Notes under the pieces: generated by a model | The model's input: only the letters and a program-made list of their open reading frames with translations | The model's database searches: none | Told to the model about the DNA's origin: nothing | DNA from: Paraspadella gotoi | Taxonomy: Eukaryota > Chaetognatha | Assembly: GCA_051294375.1 (NCBI GenBank) | Contig: CM119266.1 | Coordinates: 16,672,087 to 16,736,086 of the forward strand | DNA: 64,000 nt | Direction of reading: 5' to 3' | Program-made: the position numbers and the translations under genes | Shown: one piece after another, positions 24,895 to 37,375 of the stretch | Layout: the number at the start of each line of letters is the position of its first letter | Numbering within the stretch: position 1 is the first letter of the stretch

Positions 24895-25204
24895 AATATT
24901 CTAGGGATCGAGATTGAGGATTCGAGGAATGTCGGTCGTAATCGGGGTCGTTCGCAGTCGGGCGGGATTTCGCCCCGCGACGACGACGCGAGGCGCGAGC
25001 GAACGACGCAAACGACAACAATAACAACAACGAGAACAAACAACTCGAGACTCTTGGGACGGGATTAAAAACGGAGACCGAAAACAAAAAACAATGAAAA
25101 ACAAATCGAGGATTTTCGGCCACGAGTTGAGAGAGAGGAAGAATTAACAATGGCAAGACAGGCGGACACATTCGTCTCGCTCTCTGTCGGTGTCTTTCAG
25201 ACAT
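24893..25204 (-). CDS. Hypothetical 103-aa frame with a hydrophobic segment
   Basis: A minus-strand ATG frame contains a hydrophobic stretch (CLFSLLLLLSFASFA) followed by an Arg-rich and then polar C-terminus (ANDPDYDRHSSNPQSRS). It could be a small membrane protein or an exon, but part of it comes from GTC/CGT triplet repeats. No family is recognised. Confidence 0.2.
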
Positions 25205-25421
25205 TTAAAATAGAAAACTGTGATGTTGGATGATCGATGACATTACGCAGTCAGGCGAATAGAGATCACGTGAGTGCGTCACTTTGTTTACGCAAGATTC
25301 GCGACGCCTTGACACGAATCCCGAGGGAAAAGAGACAGGGCTAGATAAGAGAGAGAGATAGATAGACACATAGATAGAGAGAGGGAGAGGAAGAGAGAGA
25401 GAGGGTACAATAAATAATAAT

Positions 25422-26068
25422 NNNNNNNNNNNNNNNNNNNNNNNNNNNNNNNNNNNNNNNNNNNNNNNNNNNNNNNNNNNNNNNNNNNNNNNNNNNNNNN
25501 NNNNNNNNNNNNNNNNNNNNNNNNNNNNNNNNNNNNNNNNNNNNNNNNNNNNNNNNNNNNNNNNNNNNNNNNNNNNNNNNNNNNNNNNNNNNNNNNNNNN
25601 NNNNNNNNNNNNNNNNNNNNNNNNNNNNNNNNNNNNNNNNNNNNNNNNNNNNNNNNNNNNNNNNNNNNNNNNNNNNNNNNNNNNNNNNNNNNNNNNNNNN
25701 NNNNNNNNNNNNNNNNNNNNNNNNNNNNNNNNNNNNNNNNNNNNNNNNNNNNNNNNNNNNNNNNNNNNNNNNNNNNNNNNNNNNNNNNNNNNNNNNNNNN
25801 NNNNNNNNNNNNNNNNNNNNNNNNNNNNNNNNNNNNNNNNNNNNNNNNNNNNNNNNNNNNNNNNNNNNNNNNNNNNNNNNNNNNNNNNNNNNNNNNNNNN
25901 NNNNNNNNNNNNNNNNNNNNNNNNNNNNNNNNNNNNNNNNNNNNNNNNNNNNNNNNNNNNNNNNNNNNNNNNNNNNNNNNNNNNNNNNNNNNNNNNNNNN
26001 NNNNNNNNNNNNNNNNNNNNNNNNNNNNNNNNNNNNNNNNNNNNNNNNNNNNNNNNNNNNNNNNNNNN
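25422..26068. other. Assembly gap (647 N)
   Basis: Unresolved bases. The left edge runs into GA-rich sequence. Confidence 1.
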
Positions 26069-26534
26069 CGTAAAATTGGGTTTCGAGCGATAAAATCCCT
26101 TTAATTTCCTCTTTTAATCTTTATTTTATTCCTTTTTATGCGAGAGAGGGAAACATGCGACATTCCGCCTTCTCCTCTAGCGACCGACTTCACAATGGTA
26201 AACAGGAAGGCGAGTTCTGCATCAATCTTTTCCTTCCAACTTCGTTCCGTATTTTTTATCATTTCTATTTAACTCTCTCATTTCCTTTTTTTCCTCTCGG
26301 AAAATTTCCTTCCGTATCGCTACTTTATCCCCCCACCCCTCAAAAACGATCCCCCGTTGCTAAGAGCAACAGAAAGTTATTTTGACCTTTTGTTTACTAC
26401 AGACTCGGACGCGACGCGAGCGCCATACGTTAACCGTCGTTGTTTCCGCGCCCGACGTATTGGCACCATTAGAACGCCACCCGTCTCAGCTTTTTCTTCC
26501 GACGCAGAAAAACCATCATCGTTTTTCTCATCCG

Positions 26535-26567
<33 letters not shown>

Positions 26568-26669
26568 AAGTTGACGTCCCTCGTTCTACCTCAGATTTTA
26601 TTCGACCCATATCCTCTCTTTTTCTTCTACCTCCCTTCCTCTTTTTACTCAATCTTTTCCCCTCTTTAA

Positions 26670-26783
26670 NNNNNNNNNNNNNNNNNNNNNNNNNNNNNNN
26701 NNNNNNNNNNNNNNNNNNNNNNNNNNNNNNNNNNNNNNNNNNNNNNNNNNNNNNNNNNNNNNNNNNNNNNNNNNNNNNNNNNN
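26670..26783. other. Assembly gap (114 N)
   Basis: Unresolved bases in a C/T-rich region. Open frames that cross it are meaningless. Confidence 1.
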
Positions 26784-27477
26784 ATAAAGTCGTTCGGTCG
26801 TTCTGTATTTTAGTTCTTTTTATGATTGAACTAACAAATCTACTGAACTTCCCTCTTCTTGATTTTTTTTCCCCCAGCCGTCCCCCTATATATCACAGGC
26901 CGATGGATTTATAAGCCTTGGCACGAGCCATTCGATTTTATGGGCTTTCGCCCAGGTCTCCCCTCCCCCAGCCGCGCGCTGCGATCTCCCAACCCTTCCA
27001 CACTTTCTTTATATATAAAAAAAAATTCTTTAACGATTTTTGCGGCGACGTCACCTGATCCCTCCACCCGGCTTCTTTTTTTTCCGATGACCTGACCTGT
27101 AGGCATTCATTTTTTTTTTGGTGCTCGCACTCGCCGTCGATCTCTCGCTCAACAGTCAACAAGATTCCGACAAAGTTGAATCAATTATGAATGGCGCTTT
27201 CGCCTTATAAAACATAAGTTTTCTCGCACGCAGCACTCCTTGACACTCAATCTCGCCATCCTTTTTCACTCCTTCGACTTCTCTTCACCTCAACCAACCC
27301 TTCTTTCTTTATGCCTTTTATCGCCGTCAAATGACAAACATCGTTTCGCGGTTTTTTCCCCCCTTTTTTTTAATACTTTTTTTTAGGCTTGACTTCGTCT
27401 TTCTTCACTTTCTTCTCCCGACCTTACGTTTTCCTTTTCCCATCAAATAATTTCTCCTCTCCCATCCTCAAATCCCG

Positions 27478-27597
<120 letters not shown>

Positions 27598-27760
27598 CCC
27601 TGCGCTCACGAAGTGAATTTCCCATTGAATTAACCTCACCCCATACCCCACCCTTTCCTTACCCTGCGGTCGAATTGCGTTTTCATTAAAACCCGAATCG
27701 CGGTTTTCGAGGTTTCGCTTCGAAGAATTTCTGAATTTCGATTAAAAGGTTAATTAATAT

Positions 27761-27888
27761 GAAATAGGTACAACCAAAATAAAAACTATCAATTCATTTA
27801 ATAAATAAGCTATCTTGTCCCTGACTTTGGATATCACTTTTACAAGATAACTACATAGCCGGTCCATACAAGCTTTCAATCAAGACTT
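27761..27888 (-). repeat. Interspersed repeat family A, copy 2
   Basis: Read on the minus strand this has CTTGATTGAAAGCTTG, then CCAAAGTCAGGGACAAGATA, TTATTTATTAAATGAATTG and a terminal TTGGTTGTACCTATTTCAT. It shares its 5' part with copy 1 and its 3' terminus with copy 3, so it is the most complete of the three. Confidence 0.65.
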
Positions 27889-27989
27889 TCTCACAGTCTC
27901 GTTTATTCACTCCCAGAGAACCTGGCTTCCTTGTCAATGAAGTGGTATAATATTTCGAAGAATGTGTCAATTGTATGAAAAGACAAAGT

Positions 27990-28035
27990 TTGTACGTAGG
28001 TGTACGTAGGTGTACGTAGGTGTACGTAGGTGTAA
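27990..28035 (+). repeat. 10-bp tandem repeat (GTACGTAGGT)n
   Basis: Four copies of GTACGTAGGT in a row. Confidence 0.9.
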
Positions 28036-30373
28036 CAAGCTTTTTCGACAGTCCGTCTAACGTCTAACGTCTCAACTTCTTCCCGTTCCACCTGTTCAAA
28101 GCTGGAATTCTCTCACCCAAGCTTCTTTCTCACGCTCACGCTCCCAGTAGACCAAAGCAAGAGAGCTCTCGATTTTTCAAATCGCCATCCCAAATCTTTT
28201 CCTGTCAAGGCCCACTGGGTACGCCTTGATTCCTCCGCCCCCTACTCCTCCCCCGCCTCGTACCCTTACACCCCACCCGCCCCCGCTTGTTCCGAATTTC
28301 GCGGCTGGAGTTCCGTGCCGTCGACCCGAGAATGTACGGCCCATTATCGCTTTTAATGGTTCCGCGTAAAATTCTGATTTTTCTCTTGTTTCACTCTCTT
28401 TCTCTCCACCCCCCACCGCTCAGCCCCCTCCTCAGCCCCCTTTTAGCTTCCCCCTCTCTCATCGCCCACTGTAATAACCCCCGGTTAGCCCAACCGCTGT
28501 CCAACCGACATCGAGCCATTCTCACTTTTTTTTTATTTGCCCACGCAAAACACCAATTCGGCAGCATAAATCACTCCCAGGAGGGCTAGAACTTTCTCTC
28601 TCATCTCTTGTTTCTGTGCTTTTCTCTTCTTCTTCTCTACTCTCTCTCTCTCCTCCTCTCTTCTCTCTTCTCCTCTCTGCTCTCTCTCTCTCTCTTATTT
28701 CTCCTTCCAATCAATTTTCTACTATCACATTAAAATTAAATCGACCGTTATCAATTTCTTTCAGTATATTTTATTCCACTTTTCTACATTTGCATATTTG
28801 TCCAGATGATATAATATCACTGGCTTTTCAGCAACTTCTTTCCACCTGTTTTCATTCATATTTTTTCACTCTCCATCTCCCCTTGACATTTCCTCCCACT
28901 CGAGTACCTCCTTTCTCTCTCTCTTTCTCTCGGTCTCTCTTCACTCTCTTTGCTTTCTAATTTTCCTCTCCAAACTGATTCTCCTTTGAACATAAAAAAT
29001 GACAAAAGACCTAAAAAGTAAAACCCAACTCAGCAGAGACGAGATACTGAATACAAATTTTTGAAGAGTCGAAGTCTCGAGTAATTGATGTATCCACATT
29101 GCGTCATGTCTGTTTAGTTAACTAACTAACTTGTTTTGAAATATATGTACATAAAGAGGGGTTTTAAATAAAAACGTCATACAACCGCTCGATTATAAAT
29201 GAACAATTAACAATTAACAATTAACAATTAACAATGAACAATTACATGGAATCTAGTAATCAAATAGACGGCATGAGGATTAAGCTGAAAGATATTGCGG
29301 TATTGGACGCGGATTAACAATGCATAATAAGTAATTCAATACTTTATGGTCAATACAAATTTACCACATTGCAGAAAAAGATTCAGGGTTTTTTCCTCTT
29401 TTTCAAAATGTTATTAAGTCACGCGATTATCCTCTGTCTCTATCTATGCCCCCTTAAGTTTCCCTACTTCTTCTCTTCCATCTTTCACTCTTAGTCAAAT
29501 CTACCATCGTCTCCTTTCACCGATTTTCCGGCCTCAACCGATTTTATTATTTTTTTCCCCCTTTTCAACTCTTCTTTCCTTAAACCTCAAAGATAAAACC
29601 TTTAACTACTCTATATTGTTTTTTTCTTCCTTTCCTTTTTTTTTTCAGTCATCTCTTTTTCCATCTTCTCTATTCTTTTCTCCGCGGGTCTTTCATTTCA
29701 TCCTTTTCTTTTCATCTCCGCAGTTCCCTCCCTCTTTTTCCTCTTCCAACTTTTCTGTCACGTTTTCAATCGCGTTCTTCCGCTTCCTCTTTCCGTTCTT
29801 CCGTTCTTCCGTTCTTCCATTCTCTTCCCCTTCCCCCCATTCCACCCGTATCTCTCTTCACTTTATTTTTTTTTCATCCTCTCCTTTTTTTTATTTCCAT
29901 TTCATTTTTCTCCGCGATTTTTTCCCCTTTTTTTATTTTCTTTTCTCCCATTTCTAGTTTTTACAAGAAATTTCAATTTTGTGCTTTCCGCCATTTTTTT
30001 AAAAAAAGAAGTTTTTCGCTTTCCTCGGTTGTAATCTTTTCTTTTGATCCTTTTCTTCTCCTTAATCCGCGCTGACTCTATTTTGTTCCTCTATTTCACG
30101 TCCGTCAGATCTTTTCTTCTCTCTAATTTCCCTCTTGATCTTCATTCCAGGTTTCCATTTCATTTACCTCTTTCAAACTCGCGATCCCCTTCCCCATTTT
30201 TTATCTCTTTTAATCTCAAGTCTACTCTATCCTTCGATTGTTCCTTACTTCCTTACCAAGTTACCCACCTCATTTATTTCGCCGAATCCGTTTTTTTTTC
30301 TACCTTCCCTTTCCACCTTTATCGTCATACTATTTATATCCCAACCGCTCACACAACGTATTATATTCTTCAC

Positions 30374-30720
30374 CTAATATGTTGTGAAAATCAAAAAAAG
30401 GTTGAATAAAGGGCCTGAAATTGCGGCTGCGCCGAATACGGTAATCTCCACGGTGTAGTAGAAGTAGCGGATGCCGCAACACAACCAACCGCTGATCAAA
30501 AAAACAGAAGAAAAAACACACAAAACAAAAAAAGATTTAAAAGGACGCCCTCGCAATCGACTTTCCCCAGTATCGTCACCAGAGGCGGCAATGTCTCGAG
30601 AGAAGCGTCCTCGGCTTCCGATTTTCCGGTGTCGGCGCTAGAAAACGACCGAGACGGCAGCGGCTGCTGCTGCGCCTCCTGCGGGGTCGGCGGCGACGGC
30701 GTCGAACCGCATCCATCAGA
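30374..30720 (-). CDS. Coding-like minus-strand segment, possibly two exons
   Basis: From about 30720 the minus strand reads PTPQEAQQQPLPSRSFSSAD and SEAEDASLETLPPL to a GT (CTG|gtgacg). A very T-rich tract and gatcag acceptor follow at 30491, then a segment that in copy B reads VVVAASAYFYYTVEITVSAS. In copy B (36544-36888) a single frame crosses the whole locus with a hydrophobic stretch. The plus strand of copy A is also open here and ends at a strong donor (GGC|gtgagt), so the strand is not certain. No family is recognised. Confidence 0.3.
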
Positions 30721-30984
30721 ATCTTTTTATGGCGTGAGTCAACATCCGGTCGACCCCCGCGGGCCTCGTTCGACTAGAGGGAGACGAGATAACGGTTTTT
30801 CTTTGCGCCTTCCGACGATATTTTTTTTTTTCAATTCGTTTCATCCGAGATCCGCGCGGTCAGGCCAGGACAGTGGACACTGGACAGTGACGTTCCTTCC
30901 AATCCGCATGGACTGACCCCCCGGACAAAGAAAAGTCCTTGTGTGGAAGACGATGCCGCGAGAAGTTTACCGTCCGTTGCACAC

Positions 30985-31180
30985 AAGGTCCCAAACTTCG
31001 GATCGGGCTGTAGTCCGACACTACAGGTGGGTTAGACGCCCCGTCCCGCTTTTACTTGTGTGAATCAGCAGGGCGCGAACCCGAGTCCTTTGGGTTGGGA
31101 GGAGCTCGTGCTACCTCCGGCGCCATAGGTGCTGCTGATTCTCGGACGAGTAGTGGGGTATGAAATACTACCACTACACT
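30985..31180 (-). mobile_element. tRNA-derived SINE, family B, copy 3
   Basis: The minus strand shows GGCGCCGGAGGTAGCACG (A-box region), CTCCCAACCCAAAGG, the B-box GGGTTCGCGCCC, and the body GGGACGGGGCGTCTAACCC with CAGCCCGATCCGAAG. It differs from copies 1 and 2 by real substitutions, so it is an independent insertion. Confidence 0.65.
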
Positions 31181-32737
31181 TGCGTGAATTAAACAACTGC
31201 AGTTTTTAAAATCAAAACTAAAATCGTATACTGGAAAGTAATGAAATAATTCCTGGCTCTTGCCATTTACTTTCCTCAAAATTTATATCTTTTCTTGTTA
31301 TACTTACTGACTAGTCTTCAATGCATTGCGAAAAGCCGGGCTCGGCAAAGACCGAAGTTGGTCTGACTGAACGATTCTCCACCCACAACACCACTTGCGA
31401 GTATACCAACAACAACAACAACAACAACAACAACGACGACCCGACAAAGAGGAAGAAAAGATTACTCCCTTAAAATGATGAAACAGGAAAAGGAAACTGA
31501 GGAAAGTTTACGAGATTGGGAAAGGAAAAACAGAAGGAACGAAACGAGGAAAACGGTGAAAGCCGAGAAAAAAAAACATTGAGAATTTCGGGACGGTACA
31601 GAGCGGAAGGCACTCGTATAAAACCCCGTTAAACTATGTCAATTAAATCATTTTTTGCATTATTTATCTTTATGAGAAAAATATAAATTCAGAAAGTAAA
31701 ATTAAAAATACAAAACGTGAAAAATCATTTCCTACATTCTACATTCTACAATCCTCCAAAAAAATTCTCGTTCCAAACGCGGAGAGAGGCTTTAGTTTAA
31801 GTAAATGAAAGCCGTTGTACTTTCATGCCGTATCTACAAGAAAGTTCACTTATTTCGATTTCCCTGACAGATGCTGCGATACTTCAAGAGAAGAACACCG
31901 AACAAGGTAGTGCTTTAATTTCCTTTGGAACTTGTTCCTCATTTTTTTTTCAACTTCCTTTGTCTCGAATTCGAATCCCGGGGAATCAATTGATTTCGCG
32001 TTAACCGAAAAAAATCGATTTCTTTCCCTTTTCAACTTTTCTTTTTTTACGACAGCCCTTTGTCTTTTTTTTTCCAGAACGAAAGTTTTCGATGCTTTGA
32101 GGGTAAAGTTTTCTCTTTCGTTTCGTCGCATCGGATTTCGTTCAAAGAAAAAAAAAGAGAGAAACAAATTAAGAAAAAACGGAAAGATTAAAAATTTTGT
32201 GGGGACTGGGGATCGAAAGTTAGTTTTTTTTTTACTTTCTACGTTTGTTTGTTTATAGCATTCTTTTTTTTTAAATTATAACCGTACTTACGACAGGTAT
32301 ACATTTTCTTTTAAGCGTTTGAAAAACCTCGGTTGGCAACGATTTTCTTATCTTTTGACTCCATCCGCTTCGAGTTGCTTTCAGAATTTGGCCGAAGGTC
32401 GTCGTCTTTTGTCTCCGCTCGCGTCGCTATGACAACCGATATTCGGGAAAGAAATAAAAAGAGAAAGAAAGAAAGAAGGAATAGAAAAAAAGACAGAAAG
32501 AAATAAAGATAGGAAAAAAAAGAAAAAGAAAAACATTGAAAAATAAATACGTAATATATAAAAAAAAAAATCTGAAGAGAAACATTCGGCTTTTCAGTTG
32601 TTTTTTTTTTAATGTATTAATCAAATCGGATTCCGATAATTTATTTGCTTTTTTTCTTTGGATTCCTTTTTGGATAGTTTTTTATTTGCTACAGAGAGAA
32701 AAGCGGATAGAGAAAGCGGTAAGACGAGGAGGAAGGG

Positions 32738-32741
<4 letters not shown>

Positions 32742-32800
<59 letters not shown>
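32742..32800 (+). repeat. (GA)n microsatellite in copy A
   Basis: About 50 bp of GA. The counterpart at about 38945-39010 is broken by indels. Confidence 0.9.
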
Positions 32801-33086
32801 TGAAGAGAGGGAGGATCGAAGAGAGAGAAGAGAGGGGAGAAGTGAGTACCGAGAGAGAGAGACTGGGATAGAGGATAGATCCGTGTCAAAAACCAAGTCA
32901 GAAATAATTTGCAAGACTTGATCTTGGACTCGAGAAAAACAAACAAGCAAATAACAAAGGAAAATTAGACAACATCTAAAAAGGATCGAAGGGGAAAGGA
33001 AGGGGAACGAAGGAATGGCGGGAAAGAGTTTTGAGAAAGTTAAGAGATATGAGAAAGTCTGGTATAAGTATTACAGTTATTACATG

Positions 33087-33096
33087 NNNNNNNNNN
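33087..33096. other. Assembly gap (10 N)
   Basis: A 10-N join. In copy B the same place is continuous at about 39262 and lacks the TTTGACCCGCCTTAG that follows the gap here. Confidence 1.
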
Positions 33097-33207
33097 TTTG
33101 ACCCGCCTTAGTACATACAGATCATTTATTCGCCATTATCAAGTTTACTTTACAGAGTTTTCATATTTTTTAATAAGATACTATATTAAAGTTTTAACTT
33201 TACATTT

Positions 33208-33386
33208 TTAAGCTAACTCCGTGGGGCTTTTGGGCCAGAAGTCAGAAAATGCCTCCCTACCGAGGCGAGCTTTTGTCACGATCCAGGTGTCGACTGGTGT
33301 CGTTCCCGTCCGTCGCCTCGTTAGTTTCAGGTGCATTTGAACCACAACAGATGCGACGTCGCCCAAACTTGATTGAGGAAAATCCA
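33208..33386 (-). CDS. Candidate terminal exon, minus strand, unrecognised
   Basis: After an acceptor-like gagtaaag the minus strand reads DFPQSSLGDVASVVVQMHLK, then TPVDTWIVTKARLGREAF and SDFWPKSPTELA before TAA at 33208. Composition looks protein-like. The copy B counterpart (about 39375-39560) is shifted by indels. No family is recognised. Confidence 0.3.
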
Positions 33387-34587
33387 CTTTACTCACGGGA
33401 AAAAAAACTGACTTTCTCACTCTCTGTCTCTCTCTTTCCTTCGCCAAAAAAAGAAAGAAAAAAAAACAGAAGTTTTTCAAACGATTAACTATGACAAAAC
33501 ACAAGTTAAGAGAAAGTAGCGCAGATTGACAGAAAAACTATGGAAATCACGTTAAAAAAAGTAAGGCTTTGAAAAGTAAGAAGGTAAGAAAAAAAAATGA
33601 AATCTTTTCTCGGAAAGAAATAAATTGTGAAAGGGGTGTATGTAGCTCGAGAAAGGAGGTTACACCAAAGGAAGAATGGATGGAGGTAGAAGGCGGGAGG
33701 AATTCAGAAAAGAAAGAAAACGAGATCTTTTTTTAATTCCCTTTTTTTTCTTTGCTGAGGTAAGGGAGGGAGGTAAGGGAGGGAAAAGAAGTGATTAATG
33801 TAGATCGAGGGTTGGGAAAACGGGAAAACTATGCTGAGTAGAATTGGGAAAGTTAGAAAGTGAAAGAGACGAAGGAAAAAGAGGCGAGGCATATGTGAAG
33901 GGAATGGACTAAAGACACGAGAAGGGACTCGGCCAAGCGTGGACGATCAAGGATAACGTCTTCAGCGGCGTTGGCCTCTCATCGTCTCGTTGAAGCGGCA
34001 TGAGATGGGGGCGGACATCGGAGTCGTGAATAGAGAGTGAGGAAAACAAGGGGAGAAAAGAGGAAACCGAGAAGAGAGAGAGAGAGAGAGAGGGATATAG
34101 AAAGAGAGGGAGGGCCTGCATATGAAAGAAAAAGAATTATACAAGCGTCGATATAAAACAGGAAGAAAGCATGAGAAGAAGAAGAAAGGAGAGAAAGAGA
34201 AGGAGAGCCCAAGGACCCTTCTCCGGGATTCGCCCTCGCTTTCGATCCCGGGAAAATTAATCGAGTTCGAAATCGCTTTTGGAATTAAATCGTAACCATT
34301 ATTAAATATTAACGTAGGACAATATCGCCGGGAATTTCGTTGCCTGGTAACGCGAGAGCGGATGAAGGATCGTTACTTCCGGCTCGTGGATATGACGGCC
34401 CGTGCCGGAAGGGGGAGGGGGCGGGGGGAAGAAGTGGGGTGGGGGGTAGGAGAAGAGGTAGTAGGAGAAGAAAAGAGTGATGGAGAAGTTGGCAATAAAG
34501 GTAAGAATGAGGAGAAAGAGAAGTCGGCGTCATCAGCATTATCATCATCATTATTAATATTACCGTAATAATAATAATAATTATAAA

Positions 34588-34589
<2 letters not shown>

Positions 34590-34675
<86 letters not shown>

Positions 34676-34690
34676 ATTATTATTATTAAT
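34590..34690 (+). repeat. (ATT)n microsatellite in copy A
   Basis: About 100 bp of ATT triplets. The counterpart lies at about 40870-40970 with insertions. Confidence 0.95.
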
Positions 34691-35380
34691 TTTTTCGATT
34701 AGTAAAAATGATAATCTTTATCAAAAAGAATCATATTTGTGGCTCAGAAAGACCCCTGTACCTACTACATACTTGTTTTTAGTTTTCTTTTCTTTTTTCC
34801 CCCCAAATAAATTTTGCGTAGAGGAACAGCCATTGCCTTTCTGGTTCAAGCAATAAATAGCGATTGAGTGGTAAAACCGAAAGGTAAGAAAAAAGGAAAA
34901 AAGATAAGTGGATCTAAAACGAGAAAGAAACACCGTTTAATGATTACGCCAACGTGGACAAGAGGAAAAGATCTCATCTTTAAAAAGCATGTCAGAACTA
35001 TCATTCAATCATTCGACCACTTAAAATACTTTTCTTCCTGTCTATTTCTAATCAAGTATTTAGTAGTCTCGGTAAAAAGTGAATGAATAGTTTAGATAAA
35101 AAAAAAACAAAAAAAAAAACAGGAACAAAAAAAAAGTACGGATGGAATTAAAGCCAGAACGAAAACCTCCGCGATGGAATCAAGACGAAAACACCGCCTC
35201 GCCAGACGCGCGAAGAAACCGAACCACAATGCCATTGCCCTTTCTGCGAATGGCGTCGGTGTCCTTTTCAATGTCAATGTCCTGACAGCATCGGGTGTCA
35301 ATTATCTCTCCCGCCCTGCGTCATGTACTCTCGCTCATCTTTTATCTTTTCAGATTTTCACGATCCTTTCATGTTTTTTT

Positions 35381-35387
35381 TCTCTCT

Positions 35388-35449
<62 letters not shown>

Positions 35450-35458
35450 CTCTCTCTT
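35381..35458 (+). repeat. (CT)n microsatellite in copy A
   Basis: About 75 bp of CT with two interruptions. The counterpart is at 41681-41777. Confidence 0.9.
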
Positions 35459-35859
35459 TCACATCACCCGATGAACTTTCCGTTCGACGAGAATCTCAAT
35501 CAAACTTTCATCTCTCTTCTAATTCTAATTATTTTTCTTTCTTTTATTTTTCTTTCTTTTTCTTTTTTCTAATTCGATCTCGATGTTTCTTCCACTTTTT
35601 TTCGCTTAATTCATCTTCTCGTCTTTCCACTTTTCTTCATCCGATTCGGTTTATTTATTTTCTTCGTCTCTCCCTCTTTTATTTCTTTTTTCTCCTCGCT
35701 CCGGTCCGCTCCGGATTTGCTCTTCGATTTGTTTACTCTTTGCTCTTCCGCCGTCATCCGCATTGGAAAAACTGGCCCAATCTCTCAGGCAACCTCTTTC
35801 GTTCGTCCCTCTTCTCTCTCATCTGACCAGTGAAGACTCTCTGTATCTCGTCCTTTTTC

Positions 35860-36119
35860 NNNNNNNNNNNNNNNNNNNNNNNNNNNNNNNNNNNNNNNNN
35901 NNNNNNNNNNNNNNNNNNNNNNNNNNNNNNNNNNNNNNNNNNNNNNNNNNNNNNNNNNNNNNNNNNNNNNNNNNNNNNNNNNNNNNNNNNNNNNNNNNNN
36001 NNNNNNNNNNNNNNNNNNNNNNNNNNNNNNNNNNNNNNNNNNNNNNNNNNNNNNNNNNNNNNNNNNNNNNNNNNNNNNNNNNNNNNNNNNNNNNNNNNNN
36101 NNNNNNNNNNNNNNNNNNN
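35860..36119. other. Assembly gap (260 N)
   Basis: Lies at the end of copy A. Copy B suggests the missing stretch is about 310 bp and C/T-rich. Confidence 1.
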
Positions 36120-37164
36120 GCCGCCTTTGTCAGTGATTGCTGTCACGACCTTCCTCTCCTCCCAGTTGGCTTCTCATAAATTTCACGTCGTATTGTTTAC
36201 GTTAATGAGGAGTGCTGAGCGAAGATTGCTATTATGGTGGTTCGCTCTATTCGTCACGTCGTTCAGATATTATGGTCTGTCTCTCTCTAATTTCCCTCTT
36301 GATCTTCATTCCAGGTTTCCCAATTCAATTTACCATCTTTCAAACTCGGCGATCCCCTTTCCCATTTTTTATCTCTTTTAATCCAAGTCTACTCTATCCT
36401 CGATTGTTCCTTACTTCCTTTACCAAGTTACCCACCTCATTTATTTCGCCGAATCCGTTTTTTTTCCTACCTTCCCTTTTCCACCTTTATCGTCATACTA
36501 TTTATATCCCAACCGCTCACCACAACGTATTATATTCTTCACACTAATATGTTGTGAAAATCAAAAAAAGGTTGATATAAGGGCTGAAATTGCGGCTAGA
36601 CGCCGATACGGTAATCTCCACGGTGTAGTAGAAGTAGGCGGATGCCGCAACGACAACCAACCCGCTGATCAAATAAAACAGAAAGAAAAAACACAAAACA
36701 AAAAAGATTAAAAGTGACGCCGCTCGCAATCGACTTTCCCCAGTATCGTCCCAGAGGCAAGGGATGTCACGAGAGAGCGTCCTCTGGCTTCCGATTTTCC
36801 GTGTCGGCGCTAGAAAACGACCGAGACGGCAGCGGCTGCTGCCTGCGCTCCTGCGGGTCGGCGGCGACGGCGTCGAACCGCGATCCATCAGAGATCTTTT
36901 ATGGCGTGAGTCAAAGCATCGGTCGACCCCGCGGGCCTCGTTCGACTGAGAGGAAGACGAGATAACACGGTTTTTCTTTGCGCACTTCGACGAATTTTTT
37001 TTTTTTCATTCGTTTCATCCGACGATCCGCGCGTCAGGCCAGGACAGTGGATCTCATGGGACAGTGAACGTTCCTTCCAATCCGCATGGACTGACCCCCG
37101 GACAAAGAAAAGTCCTTGTGGTGGAAGACGATGCCGCCGGAGAAGTTTACCGTGCTTTGCACAC

Positions 37165-37375
37165 TAGTCCCAAACTTCGGATCGGGCTGTAGTCCGACAC
37201 TACAGGTGCGGTTAGACGCTCCCGTCCCGCTTTTTACTTGTGTGAATCAGCAGGGCGCGAACCCCGAAGTCCTTTGGGTATGGGAGGAGCTGCGTGCTAC
37301 CTCCGGAGCCGCCATAGGTGCTGCTGAATTCTCAGGACGAGTGAAGTGGGGTATGAAATAGTCTACCCCACTGAC
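37165..37375 (-). mobile_element. tRNA-derived SINE, family B, duplicate of copy 3
   Basis: This is the copy B counterpart of the SINE at 30985-31180, with the same order of boxes and scattered 1-bp indels. It should not be counted as a separate insertion. Confidence 0.6.

Larger units (their letters stand above)
30100..36207 (+). repeat. Copy A of a ~6.2-kb duplicated segment (with gap)
   Basis: The sequence from about 30100 matches 36250 onward throughout: the SINE near 31 kb, the (ATT)n near 34.6 kb, the (CT)n near 35.4 kb and the GA block near 32.75 kb all recur in the same order. Copy A crosses the gap at 35860-36119 and ends near 36207, where GTCGTATTGTTTACGTTAAT recurs at about 42610. 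Differences are mostly 1-2 bp indels. Confidence 0.9.

Noticed and set aside
26357-26914. 185-codon plus-strand frame
   Set aside because: It runs through an N gap, so its continuity is not real.
35754-36381. Frames of 130-183 codons on both strands
   Set aside because: Mostly N; open only because the gap has no stops.
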